From assembly GCA_035720425.1 (NCBI GenBank), contig DASTOB010000132.1, positions 1-46,399 on the forward strand: a stretch of 46,399 nt of DNA, written 5' to 3'. Origin of the DNA: DASTOB01 sp035720425 (GTDB taxonomy: Bacteria; Chloroflexota; Limnocylindria; Limnocylindrales; CSP1-4). The notes below the pieces were generated by a model. The model made no database searches. It was not told where the DNA came from and saw only the letters and a list, made by a program, of their open reading frames with translations. The position numbers and the translations under genes are program-made. Of the stretch, positions 9,308 to 16,251 are shown in pieces; position 1 is the first letter of the stretch, and every line of letters starts with the position of its first letter.

Positions 9308-10195
9308 TCAGCCCCCGGACGATGGTCCGCGACGTGGTCGGGCGAGGAGCAGCCACGTGAGCCAGCGCGCCCGACGCGGGTGCGCCGGCGGGTCGACCGT
9401 GCCCGGGTAGAGCTCCGCGACCACCGGACCGAGGATCGCGGCGAAGCGCTCGGTCAGCCGGTGGGCAAGGTCGAGCTCCGCGCGCGATCCCTCCTCCGGG
9501 AAGACGCCGTCCCAGTCCGCCCCGAGCAGCTCGGCAACCGAGGTGGGCGCGAGGAGGCGGGTGGCCATCTGCTTGCCGATGTACAGCTCGCCGGTCCCGG
9601 CGACCGCAAGCGGGGCGATCGGCGCCCGGGTGCGCAGGGCAATGAGGGCGGCGCCGATCCGGAACGTGGCGGGCCGGTCCGGTGGTCCGCTCACGCCACC
9701 CTCCGGCATGAGCACGAAGACGCCGCCGGCGTCGAGCACGGCCCGGGCGGACGCGACGTGCTGCTCGACACCGACGCCGCCGCGCCACACCGGCAGCATC
9801 CCGCCGAGCCGGCGGATGAGCCACTCCCGCCAGCGACTGCTGAAGGCCGACGGACCGCTGCCGAGGAACCACGCGCGGGGCTCGAGCGGGAGGCTGTGAA
9901 CGACGACGAGCGGGTCCATCCAGCCGCGATGGACGGCCGCCACGAGCAGGTACCCGCCGGCGGCCGGAGCGTGCTCGCGGCCGTCGACGGTGATCCGCAA
10001 CCGGAACACGCCGAGCAGGACGAGTCGGGCGAGCCACACCGCGGCGCGGAACACGGGTCCGGCCTTCGCCGACGGCGGGTGGCCCAGCCAGTCGAGCCCC
10101 TCGCGGACGTCGCCGCGGGCGGCGGCCATCGCCTGGGGTGACAACCGCGCAGCCTGCGGTCGTCGTCGCCCGGGCGGCGGTTCCGGTTCGGTCAC
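9308..10195 (-). CDS. PlsC-like 1-acylglycerol-3-phosphate acyltransferase family protein
   Basis: A 295-residue protein. It has the acyltransferase catalytic signature H-x4-D at His89/Asp94 (HRGWMD), a later MPEGG motif near 163-167 equivalent to the FPEG substrate block, and a membrane-associating hydrophobic stretch at about 52-66. The family moves an acyl chain onto lysophosphatidate in phospholipid synthesis; the exact acceptor is not readable from sequence. The start chosen is GTG at 10195, which overlaps the lgt stop as GTGA and implies translational coupling. ATG at 10129 is an alternative 22 codons in. The pairing with lgt suggests shared membrane-lipid metabolism. Confidence 0.75.
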   Translation of the reverse strand: MTEPEPPPGRRRPQAARLSPQAMAAARGDVREGLDWLGHPPSAKAGPVFRAAVWLARLVLLGVFRLRITVDGREHAPAAGGYLLVAAVHRGWMDPLVVVHSLPLEPRAWFLGSGPSAFSSRWREWLIRRLGGMLPVWRGGVGVEQHVASARAVLDAGGVFVLMPEGGVSGPPDRPATFRIGAALIALRTRAPIAPLAVAGTGELYIGKQMATRLLAPTSVAELLGADWDGVFPEEGSRAELDLAHRLTERFAAILGPVVAELYPGTVDPPAHPRRARWLTWLLLARPRRGPSSGG

Positions 10196-11043
10196 CCGGG
10201 TTCCGGCACGCTCCGATCGGCCTCGGTCGGCTCCATGTCGGCCGGACGGCCCGGTCGGTGGCGGTAGACGAGCACGGCGAGGGCGATCGCAACGAACACG
10301 GCGGACACGATCATCGCCGTCGGCACCCCGGCGAACGTCCAGTTGTTGACGCGCAGCGACTCGAGCCCGAAGCGAACGATCCCGTACCAGATGAAGAAGA
10401 CGAGGACGAGGTCGCCCGGTCGGAGCCGGTGCCGGTAACGCGAGCCGAGGAACAGGAGGAAGAGCATCCCGAGCAGCCCGGACACCGATTCGTACAGGAA
10501 CAGCGGGTGGAACCGGGTCGTCTCGAACGGCAGCGTCTCGCACAGGTACGGTGTCACGCGGTGGACGCAGTCGATCGGGATGCCCCACGGCAGGTCGGTC
10601 GGCGGCCCGTACAGCTCCTGGTTGAAGAAGTTCCCCCACCGCCCGATTGCCTGCATGAGGAAGAGCCCGGGCGCCACGATGTCCGCCCAGGCCCAGAACG
10701 GCTCGCGCAGGTAGCGCGTGTAGAGGACGACCGCGAGGAGCCCGGTGGCGAGGCCGCCATAGACGCCGAGGCCGCTGTACGGCGGCAGGATGATCGAGGG
10801 CAGGTTGTCGCGGTAGAGCTGCCACTGGTCGATGACGTGATAGAGCCGGCCGCCGATGAGCGCCGCGACGGCGACGACGATCATCCCGTTGCCGACGAGT
10901 TCCGGACGGCGACCGGCGCGCGCGGCGAGGCGGGTGAGGAGCGCGTAGACCGCCACGAGGCCGGTCGCGTAGGCGATCCCATACCAGAAGACGTCGATCG
11001 GGCCGATCGAGAACGCGATCGGGTCCGGGGTCAGGTCGAACAT
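10192..11043 (-). CDS. lgt: Prolipoprotein diacylglyceryl transferase
   Basis: A 283-residue polytopic membrane enzyme that transfers diacylglycerol from phosphatidylglycerol to the lipobox cysteine of prolipoproteins. The Lgt signature IGRWGNFFNQELYG near 130-145 carries the essential arginine. The usual HGG motif region reads GVYGGL, with Tyr in place of the His of E. coli; other bacteria also vary here. About seven hydrophobic segments are visible. Length is typical. It begins 7 bases after a TACACT hexamer with no Shine-Dalgarno sequence and ends in a GTGA overlap with the acyltransferase gene. Confidence 0.93.
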   Translation of the reverse strand: MFDLTPDPIAFSIGPIDVFWYGIAYATGLVAVYALLTRLAARAGRRPELVGNGMIVVAVAALIGGRLYHVIDQWQLYRDNLPSIILPPYSGLGVYGGLATGLLAVVLYTRYLREPFWAWADIVAPGLFLMQAIGRWGNFFNQELYGPPTDLPWGIPIDCVHRVTPYLCETLPFETTRFHPLFLYESVSGLLGMLFLLFLGSRYRHRLRPGDLVLVFFIWYGIVRFGLESLRVNNWTFAGVPTAMIVSAVFVAIALAVLVYRHRPGRPADMEPTEADRSVPEPG

Positions 11044-11050
11044 GCGGCTG

Positions 11051-11056
11051 AGTGTA
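11051..11056 (-). promoter_or_regulatory. Candidate leaderless -10 element of lgt
   Basis: TACACT on the minus strand, 7 bases before the lgt ATG at 11043. It lies back to back with the plus-strand TATACT at 11072. Confidence 0.4.
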
Positions 11057-11071
11057 AGCGGTCGGGCTGCC

Positions 11072-11077
11072 TATACT
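11072..11077 (+). promoter_or_regulatory. Candidate -10 element upstream of small membrane protein
   Basis: TATACT on the plus strand. The next start codon, ATG at 11087, is 9 bases away and opens a 13-codon reading frame. No convincing -35 hexamer is visible. Confidence 0.4.
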
Positions 11078-11086
11078 GGCCGGCGC

Positions 11087-11128
11087 ATGGATCGACCTCT
11101 CTCGTGTGACCGGGCCCGAGTCCGGTGA
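11087..11128 (+). CDS. Leaderless upstream mini-ORF, 13 codons
   Basis: An ATG 9 bases after TATACT opens a 13-codon frame whose TGA (11126-11128) overlaps the GTG start (11125) of the following membrane protein gene as GTGA. This geometry is what translational coupling needs. The peptide (MDRPLSCDRARVR) has no recognisable domain. It may exist only to deliver ribosomes to the next gene. The frame is short enough to occur by chance, so confidence rests on the combination of promoter spacing and overlap. Confidence 0.4.
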   Translation: MDRPLSCDRARVR

Positions 11129-11502
11129 GCGAGTTCAGCTGGTGGCTGCTCATCGTCGGCCTCGTCGTGGGTGCCGGGCTGGTGTGGCTCGTGCTCGCCG
11201 ACTCGAGTCGCCGCGAGGCGGACGTCGAGGCGCGCGAGCTGCCGGCCGAAGCCGCCTGGATCGCGGACGCGATGGCCGACCAGGGTCGACCGATCGACCA
11301 ATCCGACGCCGAGGAGGTGCTCCGCCTCCACCGCGCCTACCTCGCCGGACCGCCGCCCGACGAGCCCGACGAGCCCGACGAGCCCGACGAAGCGGACGCG
11401 GCCGACGAACCGAACGAGCCCGACGGACCCGACGGCGTCGTCCCGACCGATGCCGAGCGGGGAGACGACCCGACCTCGGAGCGGGGAGAGCCGGCCGCCT
11501 GA
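11125..11502 (+). CDS. Small single-pass membrane protein with acidic Asp-Glu-Pro repeat tail
   Basis: A 125-residue protein of unknown function. Residues 6-25 are a hydrophobic transmembrane helix near the N-terminus. Residues about 26-75 are amphipathic and charged. From residue about 77 the tail is acidic and Pro-rich, built on repeats of DEP encoded by a GACGAGCCC triplet unit at about 11358-11386. The GTG start is supported by overlap with the mini-ORF stop; no in-frame start lies further upstream. The gene is divergent from lgt and convergent with the menG gene, 16 bases away. Confidence 0.6.
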   Translation: MSEFSWWLLIVGLVVGAGLVWLVLADSSRREADVEARELPAEAAWIADAMADQGRPIDQSDAEEVLRLHRAYLAGPPPDEPDEPDEPDEADAADEPNEPDGPDGVVPTDAERGDDPTSERGEPAA

Positions 11503-11518
11503 TCCCGCGTCGGTCGCG

Positions 11519-12250
11519 TCAGTCCCGAGACTCCTGGACGACGCCGACGTGGAGCGCCACGCCACCGAGACCGAGCCGCCGGTATCGGACGTCGCGCAGG
11601 CCGGCCGTCTCCATCGACCGGGCCAGGACGTCCGCGTCCGGGAATCCCTCGAGCGAGGCCGGCAGGTAGCGGTAGGCAGGCGCCCGGCCGACGAGCGCGC
11701 CCGCGAGCGGCGCCGTCTTCGAAAACGCGGTCCGGTAGACCCTCCCCCACCAGCGCGGCCGAGGATCCGTCAGTTCGAGGCACACGACCCGCCCGCCGGG
11801 ACGAACGACGCGACGGAGCTCGCGGAAGCCCCCTTCGAAGTCGGCCAGGTTGCGCAGGCCGAAGGCAATCGTCGCGGCGTCGAACGCCGCATCGGCGGCC
11901 GGCAGGGCGAGGGCGTTGCCCACGACGAACTCGAGCTGGACGACGTCGCGATGGACGCGCGCGGCCAGCTCGATCATGCCCGGCGACAGGTCCACCGCGA
12001 GGACGCGGCCGAACGGCCCGACCCGCGCCGCCAGCTCGATCGCGAGCTTGCCGGTTCCGCAGGCGACGTCGACGACGCTGTCACCATCGTGCAGCCCCGT
12101 TGCGCGGACCGCCGCTCGCCGCCATCCCGCGTCCGCTCCGAGCGTCATGAGCGTGTTGAGCCGGTCGTAGACGGGGGCGATCTCGTCGAACATCGCGGCG
12201 ACGTCGCGCTCGGCGACGAGGTTGCCGGTCCTCGGCCGGCCTCCGTCCAC
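11519..12250 (-). CDS. menG: Demethylmenaquinone methyltransferase (UbiE/MenG family)
   Basis: A SAM-dependent class I methyltransferase that adds the final ring methyl in menaquinone synthesis. Visible motifs are VVDVACGTGKLA (SAM motif I), AVDLSPGM (acidic loop), and the family block IAFGLRN followed by a PGG turn. The frame is open to ATG 12295, but that overlaps the anti-sigma gene by 41 bases. The GTG at 12250, just 4 bases after that gene's stop, is the more economical start and gives 243 residues, close to the family norm. It is the last gene of the Lrp - sigma - anti-sigma run. A ubiquinone role is unlikely if the host is Chloroflexota. Confidence 0.85.
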   Translation of the reverse strand: MDGGRPRTGNLVAERDVAAMFDEIAPVYDRLNTLMTLGADAGWRRAAVRATGLHDGDSVVDVACGTGKLAIELAARVGPFGRVLAVDLSPGMIELAARVHRDVVQLEFVVGNALALPAADAAFDAATIAFGLRNLADFEGGFRELRRVVRPGGRVVCLELTDPRPRWWGRVYRTAFSKTAPLAGALVGRAPAYRYLPASLEGFPDADVLARSMETAGLRDVRYRRLGLGGVALHVGVVQESRD

Positions 12251-12254
12251 CGTC

Positions 12255-13130
12255 CTAGAGTTCCCCACGGAGGACGGGCTCGCCGCCCGAGCCACCGCCG
12301 GCCGGGTCGGTCAGCGAGATGCCGAACACCGCGTCGTCGGTCAGTCCCTCGACCGCCTCGACGTCGCCGACCCAGTACGACAGCCCGCCGCCGAAGAACA
12401 TCCGGCCAACGGGCTTGCGCGACCCGTCGACCTCGACCCAGCAGCGGAGCTCCGTCCCCGCCGGTGGCTCGACGAGGTCCTCGGCGACGACGACGAGCTC
12501 GCGCGTCGACGGCGAGTAGAGGATCGTCGCGCTCGCGTCACCGCCACCGGGACTCGTCAGCCGCACGGACCGCGCATCGGCCTCGCCGCTCACGCGCAGG
12601 CTCCACGCGGTCACCGTCGCGAGCGCCTCGACCACCTCGTCGCGGCCGGCGATCGCGGCGTCACGATCGTCAAGCGCGCGGGACGCGACGAGTCCCACCA
12701 CCGCGCTCGACGCGACGACGGACACGACCACGGTTGCCGCGAGCGCCGCCGCGATCCAACGCGTCGATCGCCGCGACCGTTCAGGCATCCGGTCGACGAG
12801 GGCGGGGGTGACCCCGACCGGCGGCTGGACCGCCGTCGCGATCGTGGGTGCTTCACCCGAAGCTGTCGCGGGTCCGCGTTCGCGGCCCACCGCGCGCACG
12901 TAGCCGAGCGTCCGCGCCCGGAGATCGTCGGGCGGCGTCGTCCGGATCACGTCGCGGACGACGGCGGCGGTACGGCGGTTGCGCTCGAGCTCTGCCGCGC
13001 AGTCCGGGCACCCGGCGACATGAGCCGCCACCGCCGCCGCATCGGCCGTGTCGCCCGCGGCCAGTCGATCAAGGCCGCCCGGCTCGGCCGCGGCGAGTTC
13101 GATCCGCTCGAGCGCCTCAGCGTGATCCAT
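12255..13130 (-). CDS. RskA-type anti-sigma factor with N-terminal zinc finger
   Basis: A 291-residue membrane protein. The N-terminal anti-sigma domain carries a zinc-binding H-x3-C-x2-C motif (HVAGCPDC). A single transmembrane helix follows at about 125-150 (IAAALAATVVVSVVASS). The extracytoplasmic C-terminal domain resembles the anti-sigma-K domain of RskA. The ATG at 13130 is chosen because it is preceded by GAGGGA and overlaps the sigma gene stop by 14 bases. It should sequester the upstream ECF sigma factor and release it on an envelope signal, probably after regulated proteolysis. Confidence 0.85.
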   Translation of the reverse strand: MDHAEALERIELAAAEPGGLDRLAAGDTADAAAVAAHVAGCPDCAAELERNRRTAAVVRDVIRTTPPDDLRARTLGYVRAVGRERGPATASGEAPTIATAVQPPVGVTPALVDRMPERSRRSTRWIAAALAATVVVSVVASSAVVGLVASRALDDRDAAIAGRDEVVEALATVTAWSLRVSGEADARSVRLTSPGGGDASATILYSPSTRELVVVAEDLVEPPAGTELRCWVEVDGSRKPVGRMFFGGGLSYWVGDVEAVEGLTDDAVFGISLTDPAGGGSGGEPVLRGEL

Positions 13131-13821
13131 CGTCGTCCCTCTCGGTCGGATCGGTCGCCCCGCCGCCGACGCGCGCCGCAAACTCGAGGCGCGGGGCGAA
13201 CTCGCCGGCGAGGGCGTCGCGCAGGCGGTGCAGGGCGCGCCGGGTCCGCGTCTTCACGGTACCGAGCGGCCAGCCCAGGCGCATGGCGATCTCGGCCTGG
13301 GTCAGGTCGTCCCGGTAGGCGAGGAGGATGACGACCCGCTCCACCTCCGGCATCGAGGCCAGGGCGGTCCCGATCGTGGTCCGCAGCTCGAGCGACTCGA
13401 GCTGCCCCTCGGGGCCGGGTCCCAGGTCCGCACCGCCGAGGACCGCACCGCCCGCGACGAGCCGATCGACCGCGCCGGGATCGACCTCGCCGTCCGGGCC
13501 CGTCGACGAGAACGGAACGAGCGCCGGGCGCCGTCCGGCGGCGCGCAGCCGGTCGACCGTCCGGTTCCTCGCGATCGTGTGCAGCCAGGCCGCCAGGGAC
13601 CCGCTCTCGCGATCGTACAGTTCGGCCCGGTTCCAGAGCGCCAGAAACGTCTCCTGCACCACCTCTTCGGCGACCTGCCGATCCGCTGTCAGCCGACAGG
13701 CCGCGGCGAAGATCGCCTCGGCGTGACGGTCATAGAGGGCGGCCAGGGCGGCCTCGGAACCGGCCGCCACCTCGCGGACGAGGGCGGCTTCGTCAACCAA
13801 ACCCGGTCGCTCCCCGCTCAT
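13117..13821 (-). CDS. ECF-family RNA polymerase sigma factor (SigK-like)
   Basis: A 234-residue sigma-70 family factor. Region 2 (about 28-95) contains EEVVQETFLALW and the -10 recognition helix with WLHTIARNRTVDRLR. Region 4 (about 155-210) has LTQAEIAMRLGWPLGTVKTR, the -35-recognising helix-turn-helix. A longer linker rich in Gly and Pro joins them. Immediate overlap with an RskA-type anti-sigma gene identifies the pair as one regulatory unit. Only 2 bases separate it from the upstream Lrp gene, so all are probably co-transcribed. The regulon is unknown. Confidence 0.9.
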   Translation of the reverse strand: MSGERPGLVDEAALVREVAAGSEAALAALYDRHAEAIFAAACRLTADRQVAEEVVQETFLALWNRAELYDRESGSLAAWLHTIARNRTVDRLRAAGRRPALVPFSSTGPDGEVDPGAVDRLVAGGAVLGGADLGPGPEGQLESLELRTTIGTALASMPEVERVVILLAYRDDLTQAEIAMRLGWPLGTVKTRTRRALHRLRDALAGEFAPRLEFAARVGGGATDPTERDDDGSR

Positions 13822-13823
13822 CC

Positions 13824-14312
13824 TTACGCGCCCGGCTCCTCTCCGGTTTCGCGCACGAGGCGCATCGGGCGCCGTTCGAAGGCGCTCGAGAAGACGACGT
13901 CCGTCTCGGTCGTGAAGACGTGGCGCGTCGACTGCACGCGGTGGATCACGCGCTCGAGGTCGCGCGCGTCGCGCGCCCGGATCTTGAGCAGGTAGTCCGC
14001 CTCGCCGGAAATGTGGTGGCAGTCCTCGATCTCCGGGATACGGGCGAAGTCCCCGGTGAGGTCGGTCGCGGTCGTACCGGGCGCCTGGGTGATCCAGGTG
14101 AACGCGAGCAACCCGCGCCCGACAGCCGCCGGGTCGACGACCGCCGCGTAGCCGCTGATCACGCCGCGCGCCTCGAGCTTCTTGACCCGCTCATGGACCG
14201 CGGGCCCGCTCAGGCCGACCGCCGACCCAAGCTCCGCATACGGCTTGCGCCCGTCCGCCTGGAGGATCTCGAGGATCCGCGCGTCGGTTTCGTCGAGGCG
14301 GTCGTGCGTCAC
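13824..14312 (-). CDS. Lrp/AsnC family transcriptional regulator
   Basis: A 162-residue regulator. The N-terminal AsnC helix-turn-helix (LDETDARILEILQADGR, then GLSGPAVHERVKKLE) is followed by the RAM ligand-binding domain, with GEADYLLKIRARD as its signature. Such proteins respond to amino acids and often repress themselves. The start is GTG at 14312. An ACCTA-N5-TAGGT dyad lies 10 bases upstream and is a plausible self-operator. Downstream, sigma, anti-sigma and menG follow almost without gaps, so this Lrp may control stress-sigma supply. Confidence 0.9.
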   Translation of the reverse strand: MTHDRLDETDARILEILQADGRKPYAELGSAVGLSGPAVHERVKKLEARGVISGYAAVVDPAAVGRGLLAFTWITQAPGTTATDLTGDFARIPEIEDCHHISGEADYLLKIRARDARDLERVIHRVQSTRHVFTTETDVVFSSAFERRPMRLVRETGEEPGA

Positions 14313-14322
14313 GTGCAGTAGT

Positions 14323-14337
14323 ACCTATTCATTAGGT
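14323..14337. promoter_or_regulatory. 15-bp dyad between lrp and the divergent small-peptide promoter
   Basis: A perfect ACCTA-TTCAT-TAGGT inverted repeat. Its size (15 bp with an AT-rich centre) fits Lrp/AsnC operators, and it sits 10 bases upstream of the lrp start and 8 bases before the -35 of the divergent promoter. It could govern both. Inference only. Confidence 0.45.
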
Positions 14338-14345
14338 GTTTCTGA

Positions 14346-14374
14346 TTGACAGCCATGGTTTGTTAGGCTAGAAT
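14346..14374 (+). promoter_or_regulatory. Consensus sigma-70 promoter (TTGACA-17-TAGAAT)
   Basis: TTGACA at 14346-14351, a 17-base spacer and TAGAAT at 14369-14374. This is the closest match to a housekeeping promoter in the window and is unusually AT-rich for its surroundings. Transcription would begin near 14380, where the sequence reads ATGTAA (a start-stop pair). Confidence 0.7.
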
Positions 14375-14396
14375 GCCGAATGTAACAGGTCTCTTC

Positions 14397-14448
14397 TGGA
14401 TGCCGGACCCATCGATCGTCGATGGGACCGCGAGGTCCGCGGCATCCA
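14397..14448 (+). promoter_or_regulatory. Branched structured RNA leader
   Basis: A 9-bp stem pairs TGGATGCCG (14397-14405) with CGGCATCCA (14440-14448). It encloses two hairpins: CCCATCGA/TCGATGGG with a 3-base loop (14408-14426), and GGACC/GGTCC with a GCGA tetraloop (14425-14438, sharing two bases with its neighbour). This is a compact three-way junction downstream of a consensus promoter and 19 bases upstream of a small ORF. It matches no riboswitch class I can name. A second small hairpin, CGGC-AGGT-GCCG at 14453-14464, covers the ribosome-binding region. Confidence 0.5.
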
Positions 14449-14467
14449 CGCACGGCAGGTGCCGACC

Positions 14468-14596
14468 ATGCTTGCTAACGGCTTCGGTTTCCTGGCGATC
14501 TTCTCGCTGATCAGCATCCTGTTCGGCGAGGCGGCTCGCCGGAAGGGTGACTCCCTCGCAGACGTCTGGTTCCTCGACCGGTACACCGGTCGCTGA
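14468..14596 (+). CDS. 42-residue hydrophobic small protein
   Basis: ATG at 14468 to TGA at 14596 encodes 42 residues. Residues 5-19 (GFGFLAIFSLISILF) are a short hydrophobic helix, followed by a charged turn GEAARRKGD and an aromatic tail. Most third codon positions are G or C, like the neighbouring genes. It lies between a consensus promoter with a folded leader and a strong terminator, so it forms its own short transcript of about 270 bases. Family unknown. It might be a membrane-acting regulatory peptide, or the RNA itself may be the product. Confidence 0.55.
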   Translation: MLANGFGFLAIFSLISILFGEAARRKGDSLADVWFLDRYTGR

Positions 14597-14617
14597 CCAG
14601 CCCGGATAGCCTACCCC

Positions 14618-14645
14618 ACGAGCCCCCGATCGCCCGGGGGCTCGT
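14618..14645 (+). terminator. Rho-independent terminator
   Basis: A perfect 10-bp stem, ACGAGCCCCC (14618-14627) with GGGGGCTCGT (14636-14645), around an 8-base loop, followed by a short T-rich tail. It ends the small-peptide unit and may also serve the convergent cupin gene, whose stop is 16 bases away. Confidence 0.75.
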
Positions 14646-14660
14646 TTCGATTCGAGCCGC

Positions 14661-14984
14661 TCACCACGTCCCGGCAGCGCGCCTGATCGGCCCGGACAGC
14701 GAGCCCGCGGGAAGGTGCGCCTCGAGGCAGGTCACGCCGCCCGGACCGACGACCGCGTCGTGACGGGTTCGGGCCGGCAGCTCGAGTCGGTCGCCGTCCG
14801 CGAGATCGATCGCCTCACCGAGGTCCGGCAGCCCGAACCGGATCGCCCCGCGCTCGACGACGATGACCTTGTCGTACGGGTGGTCGTGCGCGCCGTAGCG
14901 GTCGCCCGGAGCGTTCGACCAGGCGCCCGGATCAAGACCCTCGCGGCGCAGGCGCTCCGTGCCGTCGGCGCGTCGCTCAGCCAC
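14661..14984 (-). CDS. Small cupin-domain protein
   Basis: A 107-residue single-domain cupin. The conserved beta-barrel motif region AHDHPYDKVIVVERG supplies His residues for a metal site, and the second motif lies around ARTRHDAVVGPGG. The small-cupin superfamily includes binding proteins, isomerases and dioxygenases, so the activity is not predictable. The GTG start at 14984 overlaps the 3' end of the MbfA-like gene by 8 bases, implying coupled translation. A role linked to metal or oxidative stress is inference from that neighbour. Confidence 0.7.
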   Translation of the reverse strand: MAERRADGTERLRREGLDPGAWSNAPGDRYGAHDHPYDKVIVVERGAIRFGLPDLGEAIDLADGDRLELPARTRHDAVVGPGGVTCLEAHLPAGSLSGPIRRAAGTW

Positions 14985-16158
14985 CGACGGTGACGCCGAT
15001 GACCGACCCGACGGCGTAGGTCACGGCTGCTGCTGCCGCCCCGATGCCGACCTGGCGGATGCCGGAGTAGAGCGTGCTCCGACCGGTGAGCAGGCTGACG
15101 CCGGCCCCGACGGCGAACAGGGCGGCAAGGCTGAGTCCGAGCGCGAGCCAGAACGCGACCGCGCCGCCACCGAAGAGGTACGGGATGACCGGAATCACCG
15201 CGCCGACGGCGAACGCGACGAACGAGCCGAACGCCGCGCCCCACGGCGATCCCAGTTCGTCCGGATCGAGTCCCAACTCCTCGCGGACGAGCGTGTCGAG
15301 CGCGGTCTCCGGGTCCTGGAACAGGCGGTGAGCAATCCGCTCCGCCTCCTCCTGGGTGAACCCCTTCGACCGATAGACGGCGGCGAGCTCCGCCTCCTCC
15401 TCGTCCGGCATCGCCTCGAGCTCCGCGCGCTCGAGCTCGATCTGGCGCTCGAACAACTCGCGCTGCGACTGCATCGAGATGTACTCGCCGGCGGCCATGC
15501 TGCTCGCGCCGGCAAGCAGGCCTGCGATCCCGGCGAGGAGGATGAAGCGCGGCTCCGATGAGGCGGCGCCGGCAACACCCATGACGAGCGACAGGTTGCT
15601 GACCAGGCCGTCGCTGACCCCGAAGATCACCGCCCGCAGGGTTCCGGACCGTCCGGACCGATGCCAGCGCTCGCGGCGCCCGATGTCGGCCGGCGTCGCG
15701 GCGGTCCGGGCCGCTTCGACGCCGTCGCGTCCGCCGCTCGTGGGATCCATCGCCGCGCCACGGTCGGCCAACCGCTTCCAGATCTGCGCGTGCTCGCGCT
15801 CGTCGGCGGCGATGGCCGCGATCTCCGGGTGATCGCCCTGCGCGTCGTAGAGGTCCTCCTCGTCGCCCTCGAGGGCCTGGACGAGGTCCGACACGGCGCG
15901 CGTGCCGAAGAGCCGCGCGAGGGCGATGATCACGCGCACCCGGAGCCTGGGCCCCGATGCCGGCGGCACCGTTGCCCCGAGCGCCTCCAGTTTCGCGGCC
16001 CACACGTCCGCGTGGCGGCGCTCGTTGCCGGCAATCGTGCGGAACGCAGCTGCCCGCCGCTCGTCGCGCTCAATCGTGGCCAGCGCGTCGTACAGGGCGA
16101 TCGCGTCACGTTCGAGCTTGAGGTTGTCGAGGCTCTGGGTGATGTCGATCGGTGCCAT
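14977..16158 (-). CDS. MbfA-like ferritin/VIT1 fusion, predicted iron exporter
   Basis: A 393-residue protein with an N-terminal ferritin-like (erythrin-type) four-helix domain at about 1-150, with E-x-x-H pairs in NERRHADVW and DEREHAQIW. A C-terminal VIT1/CCC1 membrane domain at about 165-393 contains GVSDGLVSNLSLVMGVAGA and four to five membrane helices. Rhizobial MbfA has the same fusion and exports iron across the inner membrane under iron or peroxide stress; I infer the same here. The ATG at 16158 starts the usual family N-terminus, 12 codons inside the longest frame, and has TACGAT 9 bases upstream. Confidence 0.82.
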   Translation of the reverse strand: MAPIDITQSLDNLKLERDAIALYDALATIERDERRAAAFRTIAGNERRHADVWAAKLEALGATVPPASGPRLRVRVIIALARLFGTRAVSDLVQALEGDEEDLYDAQGDHPEIAAIAADEREHAQIWKRLADRGAAMDPTSGGRDGVEAARTAATPADIGRRERWHRSGRSGTLRAVIFGVSDGLVSNLSLVMGVAGAASSEPRFILLAGIAGLLAGASSMAAGEYISMQSQRELFERQIELERAELEAMPDEEEAELAAVYRSKGFTQEEAERIAHRLFQDPETALDTLVREELGLDPDELGSPWGAAFGSFVAFAVGAVIPVIPYLFGGGAVAFWLALGLSLAALFAVGAGVSLLTGRSTLYSGIRQVGIGAAAAAVTYAVGSVIGVTVGG

Positions 16159-16167
16159 GCGGCGCGA

Positions 16168-16173
16168 ATCGTA
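16168..16173 (-). promoter_or_regulatory. Candidate leaderless -10 element of mbfA-like gene
   Basis: TACGAT on the minus strand, 9 bases before the ATG at 16158; no Shine-Dalgarno sequence. Confidence 0.4.
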
Positions 16174-16237
16174 GCCGCTGACGCCATCGTCCACCGGGGC
16201 CGAACGGATCGCCGTTCCAGGCCGATGGGTGGATCGC

Positions 16238-16243
16238 TATGCT
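16238..16243 (+). promoter_or_regulatory. Candidate leaderless -10 element of the ornithine cyclodeaminase-family gene
   Basis: TATGCT on the plus strand, 8 bases before ATG 16252. The same hexamer occurs before the mgsA leader ORF. Confidence 0.45.
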
Positions 16244-16251
16244 CGGCGTCG

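Noticed and set aside
11355..11395. Direct GACGAGCCC repeats as a CRISPR or tandem-repeat locus
   Set aside because: The repeat is in frame and codes for an Asp-Glu-Pro tail; no spacers exist.
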